From Porticoccaceae bacterium (GTDB taxonomy: Bacteria; Pseudomonadota; Gammaproteobacteria; Pseudomonadales; Porticoccaceae), in the NCBI GenBank assembly GCA_902557735.1, contig CACEBC010000001.1:1-64000 (forward strand): a stretch of DNA of 64,000 bases, written 5' to 3'. The notes under the pieces are model-generated. The model ran no database searches, was not told the DNA's origin, and saw only the letters and a program-made list of their open reading frames with translations. Made by a program: the position numbers and the translations under genes. The stretch's first letter is position 1. Every line of letters begins with the position of its first letter. Shown piece by piece: positions 1-8,143 of the stretch.

Positions 1-789
1 ATTACCATTGCCGGCCATAATCAAACAACATTTCAAATGCTTTTGGAATGTCCCAATTTTAGGCTTGATCAAATGTCATCTCTGCTATTGTTGATACACG
101 GGGGTTCGAAAACGCATACTGAAACATTGCGGAATTTTTTGCCGTTAGACACTAAAATTTCATCGGTTTATGCCCAAACAGAGACCTGCGGTTACGTTCT
201 CCGCTCAGACTTTAACGCGTCACTTGAAGAGATGGCAAATACAATTGGTAAACCAATTGAGGGTGTAGAAGCAAGGATATGTGCACCTGATAGCAATAAG
301 GATCTTGGTGAAGGGAAAATTGGTGAGCTGCAGTTGCGCTTCGATTGGGTTTTCTCAGGTTATTTAAACGACAGCCTTGGCACAAAAGCCGTCTTCACTA
401 ATGACCAATTCCTGAAAACAGGCGACTTATGCATAAGAAGAGCCAGCGGCAACTATGAGTTCATTGACCGCATTAACAACGCATTTAAATCTGGAGGTTA
501 CACAATCTATCCCGCGGAAATTGAAACAGTCATGTTAGAACACCCTGACGTTGGCACGGCTGCCGTTGTGGGCGTTGACGATGAAAAATTTGGTAAGATC
601 GGTTTCGGATTTTTAACAGCAAAAGGTGATAAGAGAATCAACTGCTGCGAAATGGATGCCTGGCTGAAGAGAGAACTCGCTAACTATAAGGTGCCAAAAA
701 GGCTTAAGGTTTTGGATTCTTTACCAAAATTATTGAACACTAAGATTGACCGACAACGACTTTTGGAGATTGCTAATGACAATGCCTGA
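1..789 (+). CDS. AMP-binding acyl-CoA synthetase, C-terminal part (5' end outside window)
   Basis: The reading frame is open from base 1, so the start and the N-terminal half lie outside the window. The visible part covers late adenylation motifs of the ANL superfamily: YAQTE (codons from base 169), TGDL (from 418), the hinge and C-terminal motif IDRINNAFKSGGY followed by IYPAEIE, and the catalytic lysine region TKIDRQRL near the end. Such enzymes activate a carboxylic acid with ATP and load it on CoA in the cytoplasm. The substrate cannot be told from this half. The stop overlaps the start of the following amidohydrolase gene by 14 bases, so the two are co-translated. Confidence 0.9.
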   Translation: MTIAGHNQTTFQMLLECPNFRLDQMSSLLLLIHGGSKTHTETLRNFLPLDTKISSVYAQTETCGYVLRSDFNASLEEMANTIGKPIEGVEARICAPDSNKDLGEGKIGELQLRFDWVFSGYLNDSLGTKAVFTNDQFLKTGDLCIRRASGNYEFIDRINNAFKSGGYTIYPAEIETVMLEHPDVGTAAVVGVDDEKFGKIGFGFLTAKGDKRINCCEMDAWLKRELANYKVPKRLKVLDSLPKLLNTKIDRQRLLEIANDNA

Positions 790-1648
790 GAACCTGCCCG
801 TCATTGATCTGTGTCTCAATATTCCCGGTATCGATGACAGTAGATGGTATGAATTCATCTCGCCACTATTGATGGATAGAGAAAGCCGCGAAGCTTTTAA
901 AATGCCCGCGCAATACATGTTCAAGGACATTCCGGAATCACCATCTACTTCAGACTACATTGATTACACTATCGCCCAAATGGACAAGCACAACATTAAA
1001 ATAGCCATGCTTGATATTGATGATGACAACGGTGTATCACAAGAGGCCATTAAACGATATCCCAACAGATTTTTTACCTCATTTAGTCTTGATCCGAATA
1101 ATGGGATTGATGAGGTCACGCGTTTGGTAAATGCCTATGAAAAATTTAATATAAGAGCCGCTACTAGTTTCCCAGCAGGAACTAATCCGCAGACCCCTAT
1201 CAACGACAAGAAATGGTATCCCCTCTACAGCAAACTGAATGAGCTAGAGATACCCATCTGCATCTGCGTTGGTGTGCCGGGACCAAGAATTCCCATGGCT
1301 ACCCAGAAAGTAGAATTCCTCGACGAAATATGTTGGTGGTTTCCTGATCTGAAAATAGTGATGCGGCATGGGGGCGAGCCATGGACAGAACTCGCTTGCA
1401 AGTTAATGTTGAAGTATCCCAACCTATATTATTCAACTAGTGCTTTTTCTCCAAAGCACTACCCAGAAGACATTATTAATTTTGCTAATAATCGCGGGTC
1501 AGAAAAGATAATGTATGCTGGATACTTTCCGATGGGTTTATCGCTGGAACGTATATTTTGCGAGCTTCAAAATGTGCCAATCAAAGAGTCGGTATGGCCC
1601 AAGTTTCTGTACAAAAATGCGGAGAAAGTGTTTGATATTCATCTTTAG
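776..1648 (+). CDS. Amidohydrolase-2 family (ACMSD-like TIM barrel) with degenerate metal site
   Basis: A 290-residue protein of the amidohydrolase/ACMSD-like fold. I chose the ATG at 776 because a GGAG lies seven bases upstream; a TTG at 746 would give ten more residues. Family features are the ICVGVPGPRIP segment, the RHGG motif after the WWFPDLK stretch, and the C-terminal KIMYAGYFP segment. The usual N-terminal HxH metal pair is replaced by DLCLN, and the usual FGSDYP aspartate is replaced by AGYFP. Hydrolytic metal chemistry as in the classical family is therefore doubtful. A subfamily lacking the HxH pair is known to me from other bacteria near acyl-CoA ligases; losing the aspartate as well is unusual. 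It is coupled to the upstream acyl-CoA ligase. Confidence 0.8.
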   Translation: MTMPENLPVIDLCLNIPGIDDSRWYEFISPLLMDRESREAFKMPAQYMFKDIPESPSTSDYIDYTIAQMDKHNIKIAMLDIDDDNGVSQEAIKRYPNRFFTSFSLDPNNGIDEVTRLVNAYEKFNIRAATSFPAGTNPQTPINDKKWYPLYSKLNELEIPICICVGVPGPRIPMATQKVEFLDEICWWFPDLKIVMRHGGEPWTELACKLMLKYPNLYYSTSAFSPKHYPEDIINFANNRGSEKIMYAGYFPMGLSLERIFCELQNVPIKESVWPKFLYKNAEKVFDIHL

Positions 1649-1703
1649 TGGTTAGCAAAGAAAATTAGCTAGCCTTTTCCGAGCCTAACTCAAATTTTAA
1701 AGT

Positions 1704-3785
1704 ATGGTAATGATTAGCGTGAGAAGATACCAAAAACAATACACATTGCTTGTGGCTTGTCTTATCGCTCTCTTCGCCAATAATTCAACAAGCGACGATT
1801 GGCCACTTCATGGCAGAGACTATAAGGACCAACGCTTCTCTCCACTGAAACAAATAAACGAAAATAATGTGAATCAACTTGGCCTGGCGTGGAGCTTCGA
1901 AATGAAAACTCACCGCGGATTGCAAGCCACCCCGATTATGGTTAATGGGGTTCTCTACGTTACCGGAACATGGGGTAAGGTGGCTGCACTGAATGCGCAA
2001 TCTGGAGAGAAGCTATGGGAATTCGATCCAGAGGTGCCAGGTAAATGGGGGCGCTATGGGTGCTGCGACGCTGTCAACCGAGGTGTGGCCTATTGGGAAG
2101 GTTCTGTTTATGTTGCCAGTTTTGACGGGAGATTATTTTCACTTAATGCAGAGACTGGGGATGTAATCTGGGAGGTGGATACAATAGATGGGACTGCTCC
2201 CTACACAATCACCGGTGCACCCCGAATAGTAAAAGATAAGATACTTATCGGTAATGCAGGGGCTGAATACGGTGTTCGAGGTTACATAAGCGCTTACCAA
2301 GCAAGAACCGGAAAACTAGAATGGCGATTCTTTACGGTTCCCGGCAACCCCGACAAACCATTCGAGCATCCCGAAATGGCAATTGCTGCAAAAACATGGA
2401 AAGGAAGCAAATGGTGGCGGATGGGAGGGGGTGGAACAGTTTGGGACTCTATGACTTATGACGAGGAATTCGATTTACTATACTTTGGCGTTGGCAACGG
2501 ATCCCCTTGGCCACAAGCCATTCGATCCCCAGGAGGAGGCGATAACCTCTTCCTTTCCTCAATCGTCGCCGTCGACCCAGACTCGGGCGCAATGTCTTGG
2601 TTCTATCAGACAACCCCCGGCGAAAGCCTGGATTTTACAGCAACACAGAATATGATACTTGCTGATTTGCCGATTGGAGGAAAACTTCGAAAGGTTCTGA
2701 TGCAAGCACCAAAAAACGGTTTTTTCTACATCATAGATCGGTCGACAGGAAAATTAATCTCCGCCGATAATTATGTCAAAGCCACGTGGGCCACTCACAT
2801 TGATCCATTGTCTGGTCGACCAGTCGGGCAGAAAGTTTACGGCGAAAATCTTGAAATCATGAGCCCTTCACCAGCTGGCGGCCACAATTGGCAACCCATG
2901 GCATACAATCCAGTTACTAAACTCGTCTACATTCCCGTCAGAGAAAGTTCAGGGGTATTCGCTCTCTCTCAAGACTGGATCAAGCATGGAGAAATTCCAA
3001 TCAGAGAAAACTGGTGGAATATAGGCGTGGACTGGGAGAAATACACTGAACTTACCGAGAACTCTGACCCCAATCATTCAAGCAATGACTTTGGATTCCT
3101 AGGAGCGTGGGATCCTCTGAAATCTCGCTATAATTGGACTTACCAGCACTCAAATCTTGTAAATGGCGGAGTGCTGACTACGGCAGGTAATCTTGTTATC
3201 CAGGGCGGTGGAGACGGCATCTTGAGAGCCCATCAAGCGGAGACAGGTGACATTTTATGGGCTCATGATCTCCAAATCGGTATGCTAGCGCCTCCGGTCT
3301 CTTATAAAATCGATGGCAAACAATACATTGCAATTCTAGCCGGCTGGGGTGGTGCGGCGATCGCTTCTGGAAATCCCGGTGCATTAGAGGCCGGGACATC
3401 CGATAATTTAGGCAAGCTATTTGTATTCCACTTGGGTGATAAAAAAAATCTACCATTCAAACCCAAAAAGGCAAAGACATTATCTTATCCCCCCGAAATC
3501 TATGGGACTCAAGCAAACATTAAGGGAGGAGCGTCAATATATATGCAATACTGCAGTCTTTGTCATGGCCCAAGAGCGGTGAGTTCCGGTGTGATTCCCG
3601 ATCTGCGGATGATCTCCGAGTCAACGCATCAAAGATTTCTACAAATCGTTTTAGAGGGAGAACTTGAAGGACTTGGCATGCCGAATTTCAGTGATCTCCT
3701 CAATACCAGACAGGTGAAGTCTGTGCATCAATACATTATTCAGAGAACAAGAGAGGATATGTCAGTCTATAATCACAGTAAATAA
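1704..3785 (+). CDS. PQQ-dependent quinohaemoprotein alcohol dehydrogenase (type II ADH)
   Basis: A 693-residue periplasmic dehydrogenase that oxidises alcohols with PQQ and passes electrons to its own haem c. There is an N-terminal signal peptide (hydrophobic residues about 14-25). The eight-bladed PQQ propeller follows, with the vicinal disulfide C120-C121, N265 in GVGNGSPW and catalytic D310 in the DFTATQ motif. The residue two after D310 is threonine, not aspartate, which points to calcium rather than a lanthanide as cofactor. The C-terminal cytochrome c domain has CSLCH at 617-621 and a probable distal ligand M659 in GLGMPNF. It starts 55 bases after the amidohydrolase. Length fits the family. 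Confidence 0.95.
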   Translation: MVMISVRRYQKQYTLLVACLIALFANNSTSDDWPLHGRDYKDQRFSPLKQINENNVNQLGLAWSFEMKTHRGLQATPIMVNGVLYVTGTWGKVAALNAQSGEKLWEFDPEVPGKWGRYGCCDAVNRGVAYWEGSVYVASFDGRLFSLNAETGDVIWEVDTIDGTAPYTITGAPRIVKDKILIGNAGAEYGVRGYISAYQARTGKLEWRFFTVPGNPDKPFEHPEMAIAAKTWKGSKWWRMGGGGTVWDSMTYDEEFDLLYFGVGNGSPWPQAIRSPGGGDNLFLSSIVAVDPDSGAMSWFYQTTPGESLDFTATQNMILADLPIGGKLRKVLMQAPKNGFFYIIDRSTGKLISADNYVKATWATHIDPLSGRPVGQKVYGENLEIMSPSPAGGHNWQPMAYNPVTKLVYIPVRESSGVFALSQDWIKHGEIPIRENWWNIGVDWEKYTELTENSDPNHSSNDFGFLGAWDPLKSRYNWTYQHSNLVNGGVLTTAGNLVIQGGGDGILRAHQAETGDILWAHDLQIGMLAPPVSYKIDGKQYIAILAGWGGAAIASGNPGALEAGTSDNLGKLFVFHLGDKKNLPFKPKKAKTLSYPPEIYGTQANIKGGASIYMQYCSLCHGPRAVSSGVIPDLRMISESTHQRFLQIVLEGELEGLGMPNFSDLLNTRQVKSVHQYIIQRTREDMSVYNHSK

Positions 3786-3792
3786 TTTCATG

Positions 3793-3821
3793 GCCCGATT
3801 AGAAATTTTTTGATTTCGGGC
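3793..3821 (+). terminator. Hairpin after the PQQ dehydrogenase gene
   Basis: GCCCG and CGGGC arms enclose a second pair, GAAAT and ATTTC, with a T-rich loop, eight bases after the stop codon. There is no T-tract after the hairpin, so intrinsic termination is only plausible. Confidence 0.4.
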
Positions 3822-3942
3822 TCTGACATTTAAGAGCAGCGCTCTCCAAAAATTATCAATCGGTAACCATACTGGATGCAAATTATGCACTTTTCCGAGC
3901 TCAAAATTAACTTTTAAATCAGCATTAAGGGGGTACAACGCT

Positions 3943-4899
3943 ATGACAGGAAAGCTAAATGACAAGGTGGCTATAATTACAGGGGCCGCCAGAGGGGTTG
4001 GTAGATGCAATGCTCACATGATGGCCAAGGAAGGAGCCCGGGTCGTTATAGCTGACAACGGAAGTTCCGTGGACGGCTCTGGATATTCCTCTGAACCTGC
4101 AGAAATGGTAGCGCATGAAATCACTCAACAAGGCGGCCAAGCAGTTGCGATTGACTGCGATGTCTCAGACTGGAACTCAGCTGAGCGACTAGTGCAGTCT
4201 GCCATTGATATTTTTGGCAAGCTGGACATCTTAGTTAACGGTGCTGGCAATTTCCGGGTAAACAATATCGCTGATGTAACAAAAGATGATTGGGATTCAC
4301 TGAGAAAAGTACATATGGACGGCATGATGCATACTAGTCACTTTGCTGTTCTTCATTGGAAAGAGCGCAAAGAGTATGGTCGGCTAATTAACTTCACATC
4401 CGATTCATTTATGTCAGGAGTACCCGATACCTTTGCTTATGCAGCTGCAAAAGGAGCGGTAGTGGGCCTGACAAGAGCTATTGCCAACGCAATGGTGAGC
4501 TACAATGTCACTGCCAATTGTATGACCCAAGCGTCAATGACGAGGATGGCAGATTCTTACTATCCTGATGCCGATGTTAAACCGAGTGAAGCCGCGCCGC
4601 CAGATCAGAGGGCGGACACGGTTCCGCCACTCGTGGTTTACCTTGCGTCACCCCAAGCCTCGCACATCAGCGGAAGAATTTTTGGATCGTATGGTTTCAA
4701 ATATATTCGGTGGAGCGAACCTCGACATGAAGCATCTTTAAATAGCAATTTAAAAGACAAATGGGACATCGACTACGTCTTCAGCGAGTTTTCCAAAACC
4801 CTTGGGGCTGGCCTGAGCTTAGAGAAAGATCTGCTATGGCCAATGGAAAGCCTTGATCAAACAGCAGGTACAGCAGGAATCGAAATGATCCAAGAATGA
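3943..4899 (+). CDS. Short-chain dehydrogenase/reductase (SDR), 318 residues
   Basis: An NAD(P)-dependent SDR with the cofactor motif TGAARGVG (residues 13-20), the NGAG turn (99-102), catalytic S153, and Y166 with K170 in YAAAK. At 318 residues it is longer than the usual 250. The N-terminal half resembles the dehydrogenase domain of bacterial relatives of peroxisomal multifunctional enzyme 2 (hydroxyacyl-CoA or hydroxysteroid oxidation). A strong ribosome site AAGGGGG precedes the ATG by about ten bases. With the convergent MaoC hydratase genes nearby it could complete a hydration/dehydrogenation pair, but that is inference. Confidence 0.9.
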   Translation: MTGKLNDKVAIITGAARGVGRCNAHMMAKEGARVVIADNGSSVDGSGYSSEPAEMVAHEITQQGGQAVAIDCDVSDWNSAERLVQSAIDIFGKLDILVNGAGNFRVNNIADVTKDDWDSLRKVHMDGMMHTSHFAVLHWKERKEYGRLINFTSDSFMSGVPDTFAYAAAKGAVVGLTRAIANAMVSYNVTANCMTQASMTRMADSYYPDADVKPSEAAPPDQRADTVPPLVVYLASPQASHISGRIFGSYGFKYIRWSEPRHEASLNSNLKDKWDIDYVFSEFSKTLGAGLSLEKDLLWPMESLDQTAGTAGIEMIQE

Positions 4900-5331
4900 G
4901 TTGGAAATTTGATCGCTCCAAAGGTGAGGCACAACTCGCGATTGGTGATTGGTGATTGTCCGTATGCTAGTTATGCTTTTATCGTTCATTGACCGACACA
5001 TAATCTCAATGGCCATTGAAACCAATGAAGGCAGATCTTAAACTGAAAGACGGTGACAAAGGTATGCTCTGAAGCGGCTTCTCGTTTTTTATGCCATTGC
5101 ATGCACCCCTCTGGCGTTGCTAATAGAGACAGGCAACAGAAAATTTGTCCTCTCGATGGGTCTAGCCCCTTGGACTATATTAACCATGGCAGCGGGGTGC
5201 TAAAACAAATTTGTCTATCTGTGCAACAAGTTTAGGCGTATTGGTCAGACTTCTATCACCCGCGCCGCGCGATCAATTATTGTTACTAATCATTTTTCGA
5301 GGCCGAGATATCTCGATTAGTCGCAGGAGTA
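4900..5331. other. Gap between convergent SDR and MaoC genes
   Basis: No convincing gene. A 60-codon frame at 5053-5235 has no ribosome site and no family I recognise. The only structure I see is the nested inverted repeat at 5285-5321. Confidence 0.5.
5285..5321. repeat. Nested inverted repeat, possible terminator of the MaoC operon
   Basis: ACTAATC (5285-5291) and GATTAGT (5315-5321) are perfect inverted copies. They partly contain the perfect 12-base palindrome CGAGATATCTCG (5304-5315). The repeat lies 11 bases beyond the stop of the last minus-strand MaoC gene. It lacks a clear T-tract, so it could be a terminator, mRNA end stabiliser or protein site. Confidence 0.4.
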
Positions 5332-5739
5332 TTAGTTCTCACCTAAAACATCACTCCTGATATAGAAAATACCCTTGATTACATGATCACCGTGCTGATT
5401 ATTTACCCAGACATCATAGCTTTGACAGTCGCTCCTGAGAACTCCTCCGGATATTATATCGTCACCCAAGTACGCTGGGAGTCTAAATCGGACCTCCAAC
5501 GAGGCACCTTTTAACCATTTACCGAGGAGACTTTTCTCTGCCGAATTCCAAATAAGGCCCATGGACAACGAACCATGCGCGATTATTTTCCCAAGGGACG
5601 ACTTTTTGGCGAAAACCGCATCCATATGAATGGGATTATAGTCACCCGCAAGATCAGCAAATTGGTTAATAAGCCCCTGAGAAATAGATAGAGAGCAATT
5701 TTGAAAGTTTGCAGGCAAGTTGGTCCTAGCAGTTTTCAT
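5332..5739 (-). CDS. MaoC-like (hot-dog) enoyl-CoA hydratase, active-site subunit
   Basis: A 135-residue single hot-dog protein. The hydratase-2 signature is visible at residues 32-56: D33, then N35-P36 and H38, followed by the GKIIAHG segment. D33 and H38 are the expected catalytic pair, so this member should be the active one of the three adjacent hot-dog genes. The start lies one base after the stop of the preceding gene (TGAAATG). Hydration of a 2-enoyl-CoA is the family reaction; the acyl group is unknown. Confidence 0.88.
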   Translation of the reverse strand: MKTARTNLPANFQNCSLSISQGLINQFADLAGDYNPIHMDAVFAKKSSLGKIIAHGSLSMGLIWNSAEKSLLGKWLKGASLEVRFRLPAYLGDDIISGGVLRSDCQSYDVWVNNQHGDHVIKGIFYIRSDVLGEN

Positions 5740-5740
5740 T

Positions 5741-6178
5741 TCAACCTGCCCAAGAGATAGTTAATCGGCCCGTAAATAGCAAGGCGTTCGTTGACATCAT
5801 CGCAACGTCTACTTCGAAGATCACTATCGACATACCTTTCTTCTTGAACTTGTCAACACAAACGACCTCACAGGACATTTGTTCGCCAACTTTGGGAACA
5901 CTATGCATTTTAATGTATTGTCCGATATGCAGATTGCCAGGAGGGCGCGGTTTCACTGCTCGGGTGTATGCAGACATTATGATCACCTGGGCCAAGCCAC
6001 GAGGCATCCCATCCTTTAAATGCTCCGAACCATAAATTAGCTTCCATAATCTGATCATTTCGGGGCTTAGCTCTATTAGCGTCGATCCAATGAGAGATCC
6101 AGAAATAAACCGATCAAACGTCCAGCGCTCCACATCACCCAAATCACAAGATTGCTGTTCAATTTTCCCTGAGGTCAT
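5741..6178 (-). CDS. MaoC-like hot-dog protein without obvious active site
   Basis: A 145-residue single hot-dog protein. It has the central helix region (ATG to about residue 60), then the strand segments RPPGNLHIGQYIKMHS and GEQMSCEVVCVDKF. I do not find the D-x4-H pair, so it is probably a structural partner of the active MaoC subunit encoded next. Heteromeric hydratases made of an active and an inactive hot-dog chain are known, for example in steroid side-chain degradation. Its ATG overlaps the stop of the upstream 363-residue gene (ATGA). Confidence 0.78.
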   Translation of the reverse strand: MTSGKIEQQSCDLGDVERWTFDRFISGSLIGSTLIELSPEMIRLWKLIYGSEHLKDGMPRGLAQVIIMSAYTRAVKPRPPGNLHIGQYIKMHSVPKVGEQMSCEVVCVDKFKKKGMSIVIFEVDVAMMSTNALLFTGRLTISWAG

Positions 6179-7266
6179 GGCAAAACCACCTCCGCAGTCG
6201 CTTTGGCGGTCTCTCTGCCACGATGGTCATTGACAGATAGCTCCATAACAATGACGTTTCCATCGTGTTTTTCCGTCACCGAACCACAAATCCAACTCGT
6301 GTCCCCAACAAAATTAGGCGCTGTGAGCTTGACGGTCAATCTTCTTAACCAGCCATCATCTCCAATCCATTCTGCGATTGCATGATCAATCCAAGCAATC
6401 CGCTGCGGTCCATAATCATAGGGACCGGGCATACCAACTGAGGCAGCAAGATTCTCGTCCCAGTGAACCCTTTCGGGAACGTCCCAAACGCCAAACTTGT
6501 CCTTGACCCCCACACCAGGGTGTCTCTGCCTAAATTCATGCCACTGCCTGTGCGCTCGGACAAAAACGGTCCCAAAACCAATCAAAAAGGCGACATTATC
6601 AGTGACCGTAAGCGGGCCTTTCACCATTGCCGGTAATTCATCCCCGATCGCCACATCGTTCCAAAACCGCTTTTTTTCCCCCCTGCGATGAATCCGCTCC
6701 TGATCATAAGCCTGAGCAATTTCTTGTATCTCTTCGTCCGAATAAATCTTTCTAGTTAAATCAGTGTATTTGCCTTTTCGGCCCGCCTTCTTTCTCTCCA
6801 TTCGGAAGGCATGAGAATATAAGGTTGCCAGCGGATGGCCTTGCTGCGAGGTATACTCTGTGCGGGTAGTCTGTTGAATTTGTCGACCCGCATACTTACC
6901 GACCCGTTCTGATAATTCATGAAGCGAAGAATTTGCATTAATGTGAGTCCCTACTCTTATTGGGTCATGAAAATAGAAGTCAATGCCGGTGAAGAGTGCG
7001 TGCACGCCGGGCAAACCTCGAGAGCGCGGGAAGCCGCAGGTAAGGAGAAACGTATTGGGCGCGATAATATCACCATACCTCGATGAAGCAGCATAACTCT
7101 CATTACAAAATAGAGGGTTATCATCACCTCGCCCATGCACATAGTGCCTAATCGCATCTCGCGAAGCGCAGGTATTAAACTGAGGCAGCGCAGATTCCCG
7201 GCCAATCTCTTCACGCAATCTTTCAAGCGCTTCGTCTGATATGGTCCCGACGTCGGTTTTCTCCAT
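6175..7266 (-). CDS. Double hot-dog MaoC/FAS1-like dehydratase, 363 residues
   Basis: First gene of the hot-dog trio. The N-terminal hot-dog (about residues 30-170) carries RGDDNPLF and YGDIIAPNTFLL, typical of the 'MaoC N-terminal / FAS1-like dehydratase' family, in which the histidine of the catalytic pair is missing. The second hot-dog (about 200-360) begins at FWNDVAIGDELPA. A GAGGAA ribosome site lies eight bases upstream of the ATG. The three genes form one unit with a 4-base overlap and a 1-base gap, so the products probably form one hydratase complex. Confidence 0.85.
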   Translation of the reverse strand: MEKTDVGTISDEALERLREEIGRESALPQFNTCASRDAIRHYVHGRGDDNPLFCNESYAASSRYGDIIAPNTFLLTCGFPRSRGLPGVHALFTGIDFYFHDPIRVGTHINANSSLHELSERVGKYAGRQIQQTTRTEYTSQQGHPLATLYSHAFRMERKKAGRKGKYTDLTRKIYSDEEIQEIAQAYDQERIHRRGEKKRFWNDVAIGDELPAMVKGPLTVTDNVAFLIGFGTVFVRAHRQWHEFRQRHPGVGVKDKFGVWDVPERVHWDENLAASVGMPGPYDYGPQRIAWIDHAIAEWIGDDGWLRRLTVKLTAPNFVGDTSWICGSVTEKHDGNVIVMELSVNDHRGRETAKATAEVVLP

Positions 7267-7434
7267 ACATTCAATTCCTCATAATAGTCGGACAATTTAA
7301 AATACAACACCAAACACATTTACTCAATGAAGAAAACCTATTCTGTATTTTGAAAATCTGCCTTTGCCTCTAAACTAGATCCACAGCATTTGTACACCAA
7401 AATGTCCTCGCCTGCGCTTTTTTTCTTAACACGC

Positions 7435-8127
7435 TTAGGAGACCTCCTTGCAGGAGTTGCATACTGTCCTTGCTTTTCGCTTAACCAATTCCCAGGTTTC
7501 GTCAAAGTAGCCCGCTCGCTCTACCAGCTGTCTGAGGCTTGAACACTGATCATGAGGCATGGTGGGAGCACTCGTCGGCAGGGTCACATCCATTCGAGCA
7601 GTATAATCAAAGACGACGTGCCTAGACACAGCTTCTCCTAAAGTTGTCCCCAATGTTATCGCACCATGCCAGGGAATGACGATAGCTACATCATCAGACC
7701 CCAGCGACTCAGAAATAGACGCAAAATCATCATTCCGACTCAACGCAGTTCGCTCATAGAATACTGTAGAAACATTGTTAAAAATGCGAGGGGGGCGAGC
7801 AAACGCCGCTTGAGCAGTGATCCAAAAGCCGTGAGAATGCACGATAGCTTGGATATCCTCTCGCTGCTTATAGATGCAATGATGAAATTCAATGCCTTGA
7901 CTTGGGGATCGATCTGAACTAACAGCTTTTCCGTCAAAATCGAATAGGATTATATCCTCAAGCTGCATCTCCTCGAATGTCCGCTCAAATACATGCATGT
8001 AGAAAAAAGGTTCATTTGGGTATCGCAGCGAAATATGGCCGCCAATTCCGGACCCCAACCCATAGGCCGCTAAGCCTCTACATGCCTCTAGGACCTGATT
8101 TCGTAAATTTATATTTTCCTCTACCAT
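7435..8127 (-). CDS. Class II aldolase/adducin family protein
   Basis: A 230-residue zinc-dependent class II aldolase-type protein. Zinc ligands H97 and H99 (HSH motif) and H154 (PWHG) are present, as is E80 in the position of the fuculose-aldolase catalytic glutamate. The family includes sugar-phosphate aldolases and decarboxylases of hydroxy acids; the substrate is not evident. I chose the ATG at 8127 because GGAG lies seven bases upstream; an ATG at 8154 would overlap the preceding MFS gene by 11 bases. Two cysteines near the C-terminus (CNSC) are unusual but not interpretable. Confidence 0.88.
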   Translation of the reverse strand: MVEENINLRNQVLEACRGLAAYGLGSGIGGHISLRYPNEPFFYMHVFERTFEEMQLEDIILFDFDGKAVSSDRSPSQGIEFHHCIYKQREDIQAIVHSHGFWITAQAAFARPPRIFNNVSTVFYERTALSRNDDFASISESLGSDDVAIVIPWHGAITLGTTLGEAVSRHVVFDYTARMDVTLPTSAPTMPHDQCSSLRQLVERAGYFDETWELVKRKARTVCNSCKEVS

Positions 8128-8143
8128 GATCTGTCTCCGTCCA

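Noticed and set aside
1704-3785. Lanthanide-dependent alcohol dehydrogenase
   Set aside because: The residue two after catalytic D310 is threonine; lanthanide enzymes carry aspartate there.
5053-5235. Plus-strand frame of 60 codons between the SDR and MaoC genes
   Set aside because: No ribosome site, many cysteines and no recognisable motif.
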